This document shows positions 1 through 7,875 of a stretch of DNA of 64,000 nucleotides, piece after piece (within the stretch, counting starts at the first letter, position 1; the number at the start of each line of letters is the position of its first letter). Under the pieces are notes generated by a model, which did not search any database, was not told the DNA's origin, and worked only from the letters and a program-made list of their open reading frames with translations. Origin of the DNA: JACVRW01 sp963819115 (GTDB lineage Bacteria > Actinomycetota > Thermoleophilia > Solirubrobacterales > Thermoleophilaceae); the NCBI GenBank assembly GCA_963819115.1, contig CAWFUR010000005.1, positions 56,300-120,299 on the forward strand. The letters run 5' to 3'. Made by a program: the position numbers and the translations under genes.

Positions 1-1879
1 GATCGCGGCCTCCAGCTCCACCGCGGCCTGGCCCTCGTAGGTGACCGTCGTGCGCAGGGCGCAGAGGGCCGCCACAGCGTCGAAGAGCCGGCCGGCGCTG
101 GTGGTGAGCGGCGAGGCCGTGCCCTTCACGGACATCTCGGCCACGGCCTGCCAGCGCGCGTCGTCCACGTCCACCGTGCCCGGCCGGGGCGGCTCGCCGT
201 CCAGCACGAGCGCCAGCCAGGCACAGGCCATCCGCCACGGCTCCGCCGCGGCGCGATCGCCGCCGGGTAGTCGCACCGGCAGCAGCATCCCGGCGCGCTC
301 GAAGCCCGTGAGGTCACCGGCCAGCAGCTCGCCGCCCCAGGCCGTGCCGTCGGTGCCGTAGCCGGTGCCGTCGTAGATCGCGCCCACGGCGGGCCCCGTC
401 TCCCCGTGCTCGGCCAAGCACGCCGCCAGGTGGGCATGGTGGTGCTGGACGCCCACGTGCGCCACCCCCTCCCTCCGGAGGGCGTACCCGGTGGAGAGGT
501 AGTCCGGGTGGAGGTCGTGGACAACCAGCTCCGGCCGCACAGCGAAGAGACGCTCGAAGTGCTCCACGCCGTCGGTGAACGAGCTGAGCGTCTCCCAGTT
601 GCGCAGGTCGCCGATGTGGTGCCCCACCCAGGCCGACTCGCCCTTGGCCACGCAGAAGGTGCTCTTCAGCTCCGCACCGCAGGCCAGCAGCGGGGGTCCG
701 CTCACCGGAAGCGCCAGGCTGTCGGGCACGTATCCGCGCGAGCGCCGCACCAGCATCGGCCCGCGCCCCGTGGAGCGCACCACCGAGTCGTCGGTACGGG
801 TCTCGATCGGGCGGTCGTGCACGAGAAAGGCATCCGCGATTCCGTCCAGCCGGCCGCGCGCATCCTCGTCCTCGTAGGCGATCGGCTCGTCGGAGACGTT
901 CGCGCTCGTCATCACGAGCGTGGTGCCGGCGTCGGCGAGCAGCAGGTGGTGGAGCGGCGTGTAGGGCAGCATCACGCCCAGGTCCGCCGAGCGCGGCGCC
1001 ACCGCGTCCCGCCACCGCCGCCCCCTCCCGCCGGCGTGCGATCACGATCGGCCGCTCCCGCCCCACCAGCAGGCTCTCGTCCTCGGGCGAGAGGTGCACC
1101 AGCGCGTGCGCGGCCTCCAGCGACGGGGCCATCAGCGCGAACGGACGGTCCTCGCGGCGCTTGCGTGCCCGCAGCGCCGCCACCGCCGGCTCCATCTCCG
1201 CGCGACATGCCAGGTGGTAGCCGCCGAGGCCCTTCACCGCCAGCACCTCGCCGGCGGCCATCACCTCCACCGCAGCGCCCAGGGCCGCGTCTCCCGCCGC
1301 GGCGCCGAGGCGCACCGACGGCCCGCAGTCGGGACACGCATTCGGCTGGGCGTGGAAGCGGCGGTCGGAGGGGTCGTGGTACTCGGCCTCGCAGCGCGCG
1401 CACATCCGAAAGCCGGCCATGGTGGTGAGCGGGCGGTCGTACGGCACGCCGCGCACGATCGTGAAGCGCGGCCCGCAGTTCGTGCAGTTCACGAACGGGT
1501 AGCGGTGGCGGCGGTCCGCGGGGTCGAACAGCTCCCGCAGGCAGTCCTCGCATGTGGCTGCGTCGGCCGACACCCGCGCGTCCGGCTCACTCCCGCGCCT
1601 GCTCTCGCGGATCACAAAGCCGCGCTCGCCCGTGGGCTCGAGGGCCGCGGTGAGCACGCGTTCCACCCGGGCCAGCGGGGGCGCCTCGGCGGGCAGCCGC
1701 TCCTCGAAGCGCCGCAGCGCCGCCGGCTCGCCCTCCACCTCGATCAGCACTCCGCGCTCGTCGTTCAGCACGAAGCCGGCGAGCCCCAGCTCGCCCGCGA
1801 GCCGGTGCACGTAGGGCCGGAACCCCACGCCCTGCACCACCCCCTCGACGCGGGCGCTCACGCGCCCCGAGGGGCTCAC
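1..1879 (-). CDS. hypF: HypF carbamoyltransferase (partial, one apparent frameshift)
   Basis: HypF makes the CN ligands of the NiFe active site from carbamoyl phosphate and hands the product to HypE. The start is GTG, sharing GTGA with the stop of the upstream SIS gene. In order it shows an acylphosphatase domain (VQGVGFRPYVHRLA near residue 15), a double zinc finger (four CxxC pairs, about residues 110-185) and a YrdC-like domain. Near residue 283 (about 1010-1030) the frame breaks in a G-rich run; the homologous sequence (DAVAPRSADLGVMLPY onward) resumes in another frame and continues to base 1, with the Kae1-like VQHHHAHL motif. The C-terminus lies outside the window. The break may be a real mutation or a sequence error. 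Family assignment is secure. Confidence 0.9.
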
Positions 1880-3042
1880 GTGCCGGTGCGCTCCAGCAGC
1901 TCGCGCAGCACGTGCCAGGCGCTGGCCTGCGCCTCCTGGATGCGCGGGATGTGCTCCGAGCGGGTGACCACCACGTGGTCGGCCAGCCTCTCCGTCGCCA
2001 CCCGGCCGCCGTCGTACCCCACGAATGCGACGGTCACGAGACCGCGCCGGCGCGCCTCGTCGAGGGCGAGGATCGCGTTGCCCGAGTTGCCGCTCGTGGA
2101 GAGCACGAGCAGCGAGTCGCCCTCCGCGCCATAGGCGATCACCTGGCGCTGGAATATGGCCTCCACCCCCACGTCGTTGGCCACCGCGGTGAGAATGGCC
2201 GGGTCCTCGGTGAGGTCGATGGCGGCGTACGCACCCCAGCCCCGGGGCGGCGAGCGCAGGTCGGCCACCGCGTCCATCGCGTCGGTCGCGGAGCCGCCGT
2301 TGCCGAGCGCCAGGAGCGTTCCCCCGCGGGCGAAGCTGGCGCGCATGGCCGCGGCGGCGGCGGGAAGGATCGCCTCGGCCTCCCCAAGCGTCTGCTCCCG
2401 GAGCGCCCCCACCTCGGCCGACTTCATCAGCACCGAGCGGCGCACGTCCTCAACCACCGCCTCGAGGTCGCTCTGGCTCTCGGCCAGGAACGGGTAGAGG
2501 AAGCTCGACGCTCCGGTGTCGTGCACGGCGCGTGTGTCGCGGCCCTCCAGCAGGCCGCGGTGGTCGAAGAAGACGTGGCACAGCTCCCAGAGCACGTGGT
2601 AGAGCGTCTCGGCCAGCTCCTGGGCCACGAACGGATCGTCCGTGGGCGGCACGAAGACCCACTCCGCGTCAAGCTCCTCGCAGGCGAGCGTGAGGCAGCC
2701 GAGCCCGCGCGCCCGGCCCAGCGCGCCCGCCGCCTCGGGGCCGAAGGCGATCAGCACGTCATCGGGGCGGGCCAGAAGGTCCACCTGGCGGTCGAGCGTG
2801 GCCGCGTCGCCGGTGAGCCCGATCGCCGGCAGGGCGCGCTTGCCCACGATCACCGGGTGGACGAACTCCACGGCCACATGGCGCACGTCCGAGCGCGCCT
2901 GGTCCGACGAGCCCACGGCCACAAGCCGCCCGCCGCGCGCGAAGCGCTCCGCCATCCGGTGGCAGAGGCGGGCGATCCGCTCCGCCTCCGCCTCGAAGAA
3001 GCGCTCGTTCGCCTCGGTTCGCCGCGCGAGCAGTTCACGCAC
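1876..3042 (-). CDS. Tandem SIS-domain protein of the hydrogenase operon
   Basis: About 388 residues with two SIS (sugar isomerase) folds. The second half resembles phosphoheptose isomerase GmhA: GNGGSATDAMDAVADL followed by STSGNSGN. The first half is a degenerate SIS copy in which the phosphosugar loop reads GSSDQARSDV. I chose GTG at 3042 because the stretch between it and the hypB stop is a copy of the dispersed hairpin element rather than protein-like sequence. The gene sits between hypB and hypF and its stop overlaps the hypF start, so it is co-expressed with the maturation genes. A sugar-phosphate isomerase has no known step in Hyp maturation; the role here is unknown. Confidence 0.8.
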   Translation of the reverse strand: MRELLARRTEANERFFEAEAERIARLCHRMAERFARGGRLVAVGSSDQARSDVRHVAVEFVHPVIVGKRALPAIGLTGDAATLDRQVDLLARPDDVLIAFGPEAAGALGRARGLGCLTLACEELDAEWVFVPPTDDPFVAQELAETLYHVLWELCHVFFDHRGLLEGRDTRAVHDTGASSFLYPFLAESQSDLEAVVEDVRRSVLMKSAEVGALREQTLGEAEAILPAAAAAMRASFARGGTLLALGNGGSATDAMDAVADLRSPPRGWGAYAAIDLTEDPAILTAVANDVGVEAIFQRQVIAYGAEGDSLLVLSTSGNSGNAILALDEARRRGLVTVAFVGYDGGRVATERLADHVVVTRSEHIPRIQEAQASAWHVLRELLERTGT

Positions 3043-3048
3043 GAGACC

Positions 3049-3093
3049 ATGCTCCGGTGCTCGCGCGACCGACGCTCGCGCTCCGCTCCTCGC
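3049..3093 (-). repeat. Dispersed hairpin element, copy 1
   Basis: Read on the minus strand it has the flank GAGGAGCGGAG, a hairpin with stem GCGCGA / TCGCGC, and the flank GAGCACCGGA. It lies between hypB and the SIS gene, just before the chosen GTG start of the latter. The stem differs in sequence from other copies but keeps its pairing. Confidence 0.85.
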
Positions 3094-3104
3094 TGACGTT
3101 CCCG

Positions 3105-3836
3105 TCAAACGGGCGTGGCCTCCCGGGCCGCCACCCCGGCCAGCCAGTCCTGGAACTGATCCACGCCCTCGCCCGTGCGGGCGCTGACCAGGGCGTGCTC
3201 CACCCCCGGGTTCACCTGGTCGAGGTTGGCCAGGAAGCGGTCCATGTCGAAGTCCACGTAGGGCAGCAGGTCGATCTTGTTCACCACCACGAACTCGCAG
3301 GTGCGGAACATGAGCGGGTACTTCAGCGGCTTGTCCTCGCCCTCGGCCACGGACGACACCATCGCGCGCGCGTCCTCCCCGACGCGGAACTCGGCCGGGC
3401 ACACCAGGTTGCCCACGTTCTCGATCAGGAGCATGTCGATCTCTTCGAGGTCGATCTCCGGCAGCGCCGAGCGCACCATGTTGGCGTCCAGGTGGCACTC
3501 GCCGCCGAAGCCGTTGTCGGTGTTCAGCTGGGTGACCGGCACGTGGAGCACCGACAGGCGGTCGGCGTCCATGCTGCCCTGAACGTCGCCCTCGAGCACG
3601 CCCACGCGCAACCCCTCCAGCCGGCCAGGTGTCGCGGGGGTCTGGGGGCGCGAGCCCCCAGCTGTCATTCCGTCTCCCAGGGCACGCTCCAACAAGGTGG
3701 TCTTGCCCGCACCGGGGGCGCTCATCAGGTTGACCACCTTCACGCCCGCGTGATCGAAGTCGTGACGGTTCGCGGCCGCGATCGTGGTGTTCGCGTCCAG
3801 CGCGTCGGTGGCCACCTTCACCTTGGTGCGATGCAT
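3105..3836 (-). CDS. hypB: HypB nickel-inserting GTPase
   Basis: HypB delivers nickel with HypA to the hydrogenase large subunit. It is 243 residues with a P-loop GAGKTT (42-47), GGECHLDA and NLVCPAEF carrying the metal-site Cys114, His115 and Cys146, and NKID (186-189). It has no His-rich nickel-storage N-terminus. The start overlaps the end of hypA by 19 bases. Between the P-loop helix and the GVLEGD strand there are roughly 16 residues more than in E. coli HypB (about residues 55-76); this stretch is encoded by a G/C palindrome at 3642-3661 and its flanks, so it looks like an in-frame DNA insertion. Confidence 0.95.
   Translation of the reverse strand: MHRTKVKVATDALDANTTIAAANRHDFDHAGVKVVNLMSAPGAGKTTLLERALGDGMTAGGSRPQTPATPGRLEGLRVGVLEGDVQGSMDADRLSVLHVPVTQLNTDNGFGGECHLDANMVRSALPEIDLEEIDMLLIENVGNLVCPAEFRVGEDARAMVSSVAEGEDKPLKYPLMFRTCEFVVVNKIDLLPYVDFDMDRFLANLDQVNPGVEHALVSARTGEGVDQFQDWLAGVAAREATPV
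3642..3661. repeat. Palindrome inserted within hypB
   Basis: Perfect 8-base inverted repeat CTGGGGGC / GCCCCCAG with a 4-base loop inside the coding sequence, in the stretch where HypB has extra residues compared with its family. It is unrelated in sequence to the other hairpin element of this window. Confidence 0.7.
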
Positions 3837-4177
3837 GCTTCCTCCTCCTCGATCTCGATCGACTCCACCTCCAGCTCGTCGCCCGCGAGCATGTCCACGC
3901 GAGCACTCTCACACCCGGGGCACCGGAAGGCCGGCACCTCGGGCTCCCACTCGTGGCCGCAGTCCTCGCAGCGCAGCCGGGCCGCCACCAGCTCCTGCTC
4001 GAGCCTCGCGCCCTCGCACACCGTGTCGCGGGCCACGATCTCGAAGTAGAACTCGAGCGAGGCCGGCACCACCTGGCGCAGCGCGCCCGTGGTCATGGTC
4101 ACAACCGCCACGCGCCTGCCGGCGGCGTGCTTCACGGCCGTATTCACCACGGCGCTGGCGATGGAGAGCTCGTGCAC
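3818..4177 (-). CDS. hypA: HypA nickel metallochaperone
   Basis: 119 residues, full length. It starts GTG as V-H-E-L; His2 is the conserved nickel ligand. The zinc site is Cys70/Cys73 and Cys86/Cys89. HypA works with HypB to insert nickel into the large subunit. The GTG lies just after the stop of the maturation protease gene, and the acidic C-terminal tail overlaps the hypB start, which suggests translational coupling. Confidence 0.95.
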   Translation of the reverse strand: MHELSIASAVVNTAVKHAAGRRVAVVTMTTGALRQVVPASLEFYFEIVARDTVCEGARLEQELVAARLRCEDCGHEWEPEVPAFRCPGCESARVDMLAGDELEVESIEIEEEEACIAPR

Positions 4178-4179
4178 GG

Positions 4180-4695
4180 CTAGTGCTCCTTCACGTAGGC
4201 GGCGTCGTTGCGAAGCTCCTGGACCTGTTCGAGCACAACGGCCACGGCGCGGTCCACGGCGTCCTCCACGGGCTTCGACAGGCCCCAGTTCACATCGCCC
4301 ACCGACGACGGCTCGCAGGCCACGATCACCACCTTGCCCGGCCAGCCTCCCACGGCCTTCACGAAGCGCAGCACGGTCTGCGGATCCATCCCGTGGGGAT
4401 CGATCACGGCACCGTCCTCGATCCCGCCGTCCACGTCGGCCGGGTCGGGCTCCATCACGTAGATCGTGCCCGGCGGCTCGCCCTGGCGGCTGATGTCCAC
4501 CAGCACCAGGGCGTCGTAGCCGCGCATCACCTCGTAGGCCAGGTCGAGGCCGCCGGTGCCGAAGTCGAGCACCAACACGCCCTCGGGCAGGTCGCGCTTC
4601 TCCAGGCGCTGAGCCACCTGGCCGCCGAAGCCGTCGTCGCCCAGGAAGGCGTTGCCGATCCCCGCGACGAGTATCTGCCGGGGCCGGGAGCTCAT
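4180..4695 (-). CDS. Hydrogenase maturation protease (HyaD/HybD family, M52)
   Basis: 171 residues. This endopeptidase removes the C-terminal tail of the large subunit after nickel insertion. The N-terminal GIGNAFLGDDGFG loop, the VLVDISRQG strand and the DPHGMDP loop carry the acidic and His residues that bind nickel in HybD; the first ligand is Asp where HybD has Glu. The start shares ATGA with the upstream gene. The likely substrate is the large subunit encoded at 7876-9666, whose 19-residue tail follows its last CxxCxxH. Confidence 0.9.
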   Translation of the reverse strand: MSSRPRQILVAGIGNAFLGDDGFGGQVAQRLEKRDLPEGVLVLDFGTGGLDLAYEVMRGYDALVLVDISRQGEPPGTIYVMEPDPADVDGGIEDGAVIDPHGMDPQTVLRFVKAVGGWPGKVVIVACEPSSVGDVNWGLSKPVEDAVDRAVAVVLEQVQELRNDAAYVKEH

Positions 4696-5744
4696 CGCAG
4701 CTCCACCTCCGCCGGCTTGAAGAAGTGGTAGCGGCCGCTCTCGCGCATGAGGTCACGTCCCGGGTCGTCGTCGATCGACACGGCCAGGTGCACACGGTCG
4801 GAGTCGTAGTCCAGATATATGCGCTCCACGGTGGCCGGCCGGCCGTGGAGCATGCGGTCGTAGGGATCGCGCTCGGGATCGGGGCGGAGCACCACCGTCG
4901 TGCCCCGCCGGTAGGTGACCCCCTCCACGGTCACCTCGGACTCCCCCTCGCGCGGGTCGCGCAGGGTCACGCGCCCGTGCAGGCGCATGATGTCCTCGGG
5001 GGTCGACGCCGCCGCACGCTCGATCATCTCGCGCACCGCAGGGTCCTGCTGCGCGATCTCCTCTCGCTCGGAGTCGCTCAGCGCGTGCACGTGGAGCAGC
5101 AGCGCCTCCTCGATCTCCGTGTTGTCGAAGAGATTCCCCCGGCTCTCCGGCGCGAGTTGCGGATGGTCGGGGAGCACGATCGTGGCGCCCAGCACCGCGT
5201 CGTCCTCGGCGGTGGCGAGCACCGGATATGTGTTCAGGTTCTCGCCCGGCTCCTCCAGCGGCGAGAGGAAGCGCCCGTCGTCCGTACGGAGCACCACGTG
5301 GGTGGAGAGCAGCGAGAGCATCAGCGCGTCCGCGCGACCGGCGCTCGGATCGGCCATGCCGGTGTCGTTGTGCACGGCCACCGTGATCAGCCTGCGGCCG
5401 TCCTCGCGCTCCTCCACCCGCATGCTCGCCCGGCCGTGAAGCGGCGGATGGTGGAACTCGGATTCGCCCGGCCCGGTGAGCTCGATCCGGCGCCGCTCGG
5501 CCTCGTGGCGCTCGCCCGAGCCCTGCAGGAACAGCACCTCGGCCCACACCTCGCCCTGACCCTCCACCACACACTGGATCCGCAGCAGCGAGTGGCAGCT
5601 CGGGTTCCGGTCGGCGTACGCCGGCGGATACACGATCCCGAATGGCGTGGGCGTCGCGTTCTTGGTCGCCCCCGGCGTGTAGGGATAGAGGGCGTAGCCC
5701 TCGTACAGGAGTGACTCCACGAGCTCCTCGAGCTGCCCGCTCAT
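4692..5744 (-). CDS. Uncharacterised hydrogenase-operon protein, 350 residues
   Basis: I do not recognise a family. The protein is soluble, with no signal peptide or membrane segment and few cysteines (one in the NPSCHSLLR segment). The N-terminal part reads like a beta-rich domain (VEGQGEVWAEVLFL, RLITVAVHND), the middle has an acidic helical segment (SDSEREEIAQQDPAVREMIER), and the C-terminus is again beta-rich, ending YHFFKPAEVELR. ATGA overlaps on both sides place it firmly between the DUF6084-like gene and the maturation protease. The position suggests a role in assembling or tethering the hydrogenase; that is inference. Confidence 0.85.
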   Translation of the reverse strand: MSGQLEELVESLLYEGYALYPYTPGATKNATPTPFGIVYPPAYADRNPSCHSLLRIQCVVEGQGEVWAEVLFLQGSGERHEAERRRIELTGPGESEFHHPPLHGRASMRVEEREDGRRLITVAVHNDTGMADPSAGRADALMLSLLSTHVVLRTDDGRFLSPLEEPGENLNTYPVLATAEDDAVLGATIVLPDHPQLAPESRGNLFDNTEIEEALLLHVHALSDSEREEIAQQDPAVREMIERAAASTPEDIMRLHGRVTLRDPREGESEVTVEGVTYRRGTTVVLRPDPERDPYDRMLHGRPATVERIYLDYDSDRVHLAVSIDDDPGRDLMRESGRYHFFKPAEVELR

Positions 5745-6388
5745 CCCGCCTCCGTCCGCGTGCCGGAGAGCAGGTCCACGATCGCGGCGTCCTCGGTGTG
5801 CAGTCCGCGCTCGGCGGCGTAGCGGCGCAGGTCATGGAACGTCTCGCCGCTGACCCTCACGAGCCCGCCGTCGCCGCAGGCCTTGCGCCACGTCTCCACT
5901 GGCAGCCGGAACTGGGCCGACACGTGCCAGGGCACCCGGGCCAGCTGGATCCGGTCGTCGCCCTCCTCGTAGATCACGGAGCCGCTGAAGTGGAACGACA
6001 GCGGGGCGTTCCCGTCGGGCACCGCGTCGAGGTAGCGCGTGGTGGCCAGCTCGAGGTCCGTGGAGCACACCACCTGGAGCTCGAACTGGGTCGATCCGGT
6101 GAAGCTCGGCACCAGCACCTCGGGCCTCGCCCAGAGCACGCCGCGCGCGGTGTCTCCCCAGCGCTCGGGCTCCCCGAACACGTCGAGCAGCCGTTCGCGT
6201 GTGGCGGCGTCGTGCGTGCGCTCCGACGCCTCGAGCTGAATCTGCGCGATCAGGGCGATCGTGTACACCGGCCGGCCGGAGGACTCGCGCACGCGCATGC
6301 GGAAGGACAGCGTGGGAGCGGCGCTGTGGGGCACCGCCACGGCATCTAGAACCCAGAACTCGGGCTCGGGAGCCGGACCGGGGCTCAC
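5741..6388 (-). CDS. DUF6084-like hydrogenase-cluster protein
   Basis: 215 residues, no export signal. From memory it matches the DUF6084 family found beside actinobacterial group 1h hydrogenases; I could not run a search. It is beta-rich with aromatic clusters (FTGSTQFELQVVCSTDLE; RVPWHVSAQFRLPVETW). It starts GTG within the stop of the DUF5947-like gene and ends in ATGA with the next gene, so it is tightly coupled. Biochemical function is unknown. Confidence 0.75.
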   Translation of the reverse strand: MSPGPAPEPEFWVLDAVAVPHSAAPTLSFRMRVRESSGRPVYTIALIAQIQLEASERTHDAATRERLLDVFGEPERWGDTARGVLWARPEVLVPSFTGSTQFELQVVCSTDLELATTRYLDAVPDGNAPLSFHFSGSVIYEEGDDRIQLARVPWHVSAQFRLPVETWRKACGDGGLVRVSGETFHDLRRYAAERGLHTEDAAIVDLLSGTRTEAG

Positions 6389-7017
6389 GCGCTCGCCGCC
6401 AACTCCTGGAAGAAGCCGTCCACCGCCCGCTCGACCTCCGGGCCTCCGGAGATTCCGTGCCAGCTGCTCTTGATCAGGCCCACCAGCCGGTAGGCCTGGT
6501 CCGTGGGGGTGATCACCGCGCGCGGCGGGTCGGCCATCCGGTCCACGATCAGCACCTCCGCCTCGGGAAGCAGCTCGTCAAGAGCCGGATTCAGTCTCAC
6601 AAGGTCCTCCCAGACATCGAGGTCCAGCTCTGACTCGGTGGCGCCCGCGGGGCTCGGGTAGAACGCCACCGTGCCGCCGCCCGTGCGCAGGAAGAAGGCC
6701 AGCCCGATCGGGATGCGGAAGCGGGCCCACAGGTCGTCGGGCAACGCAAGCTCCTCCAGCCACAGCACCCGGGAGCCGGTGGGCACGTACTCCGCGTCGC
6801 CGGCCCGCAGGGCCCAGCAGGACTCGCACACGCAGACCAGGCTGCGCTCGTCCATCTGGAGCAGGTGGCGATGGTCCTCGGGCATGGAGGTGCCGCACAG
6901 GTCGCAGCTCGCCTCGATCGGCTCGGGCCCCTCCGGCATCTGCCGCATCTGGAGGCGGCGCAGCGACGCCACGGCCTGGGCCTGGCTGCGGTCCCCGCCG
7001 CTCATGAAGCCGCTCAC
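6385..7017 (-). CDS. DUF5947-like hydrogenase-cluster protein
   Basis: 210 residues, recalled as the DUF5947 family of actinobacterial hydrogenase clusters (not searched). Two CxxC pairs (CDLCG and CESCW) near the N-terminus look like a zinc or Fe-S site. A conserved core follows (RIPIGLAFFL, VAFYPSPAGATES). The GTG start overlaps the stop of the NifU/Rieske gene; an internal ATG at 7005 is an alternative start. Role unknown, probably in assembly of, or electron transfer from, the hydrogenase. Confidence 0.75.
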   Translation of the reverse strand: MSGFMSGGDRSQAQAVASLRRLQMRQMPEGPEPIEASCDLCGTSMPEDHRHLLQMDERSLVCVCESCWALRAGDAEYVPTGSRVLWLEELALPDDLWARFRIPIGLAFFLRTGGGTVAFYPSPAGATESELDLDVWEDLVRLNPALDELLPEAEVLIVDRMADPPRAVITPTDQAYRLVGLIKSSWHGISGGPEVERAVDGFFQELAASA

Positions 7018-7859
7018 GACGAGAGCGCCACCCGGGCCCCGGCGCGGGCGTCGGCCAGGAGCGGCACCGGCTCAAGCTGGAGCCGCTCGCCGTCCAGCGA
7101 CCGGCCGGCCCGCGGGAGGAAGAACGTGCGCGCACAGGACGGGCAGGTGAGCACCCCCTCGCTCAGGGTCGCCCCGGCCAGCGCGGCCCCGCAGGCCGCG
7201 CACCTGTCCAGATAGGCCAACAGGCTTCCCTCCACGCGGGCAACCACCAGAGGCCTTCCGGCCACCTGGACAGCGCGGATCTCGTCGTCCCCCAGATCGT
7301 CCGTTCCCTCGAGCACCGACCACGTATCGAGGCTCGGCAGAGCGTCCCCGCCCGAGCCCGCCGGCGCCAGCGGCAGCGGCGTCCCCGTGATCCTCGACTC
7401 CACCGCGCCCTCCACGTCCATCCCCAGCAGGTCGGGCGCGGCCTCCTGCAGCGCCTTCTCCACCGCCAGCTCCAGCGTGGAGGACGACGCCCCGCAGCCG
7501 TTGCAGCTGCCCTTCAGCCGCAGCCGGGCCACGCCGTCCTCGATGTCCACGAGCTCCACGTCGCCTCCGTGCGACTTCATGTACGGGCGCACCTCCTCGA
7601 GCGCCCGGCTCACGCGCTCCTCGAGCGGCACGGGGTGCAGCCCGTGGATCAGGAGCAGGCTTCCCACCACACCGTCGTCGGCCATGCGGAGCCGCTGATT
7701 GCCGTCCAGCTCCGCGAGCAGCCGCTCAAGACCCTCCCCGTGGAGCTCGAGGATCGAGGCCGCGAGATCCTCGGCCAGGGCACGCGCCTCGGGATCCGGG
7801 ACGCGCTCGAGCGCCGCCGTGATCCGGTTGATCCGCTGGGTGAGATCCGCGGCCGCCAT
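7014..7859 (-). CDS. NifU-domain / Rieske-like iron-sulfur protein
   Basis: 281 residues. Residues about 80-155 form a NifU C-terminal domain with CNGC (Cys119, Cys122), which carries or transfers an Fe-S cluster. Residues about 195-275 align with a Rieske ferredoxin fold, but the usual Cys-x-His ... Cys-x2-His ligands are replaced by four cysteines (Cys220, Cys223, Cys239, Cys242). The gene follows the large subunit directly. In mycobacterial Huc a protein of this type (HucE) is linked to the hydrogenase as an electron-transfer partner; I infer the same here. Confidence 0.88.
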   Translation of the reverse strand: MAAADLTQRINRITAALERVPDPEARALAEDLAASILELHGEGLERLLAELDGNQRLRMADDGVVGSLLLIHGLHPVPLEERVSRALEEVRPYMKSHGGDVELVDIEDGVARLRLKGSCNGCGASSSTLELAVEKALQEAAPDLLGMDVEGAVESRITGTPLPLAPAGSGGDALPSLDTWSVLEGTDDLGDDEIRAVQVAGRPLVVARVEGSLLAYLDRCAACGAALAGATLSEGVLTCPSCARTFFLPRAGRSLDGERLQLEPVPLLADARAGARVALSS

Positions 7860-7875
7860 CTGACGCCCGCGTCGC

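Noticed and set aside
406..3187. Long plus-strand open frames over the hyp genes
   Set aside because: Shadows of hypF and the SIS gene; composition is Arg/Pro/His-rich and no family is recognisable. The same applies to most long antisense frames in this window.
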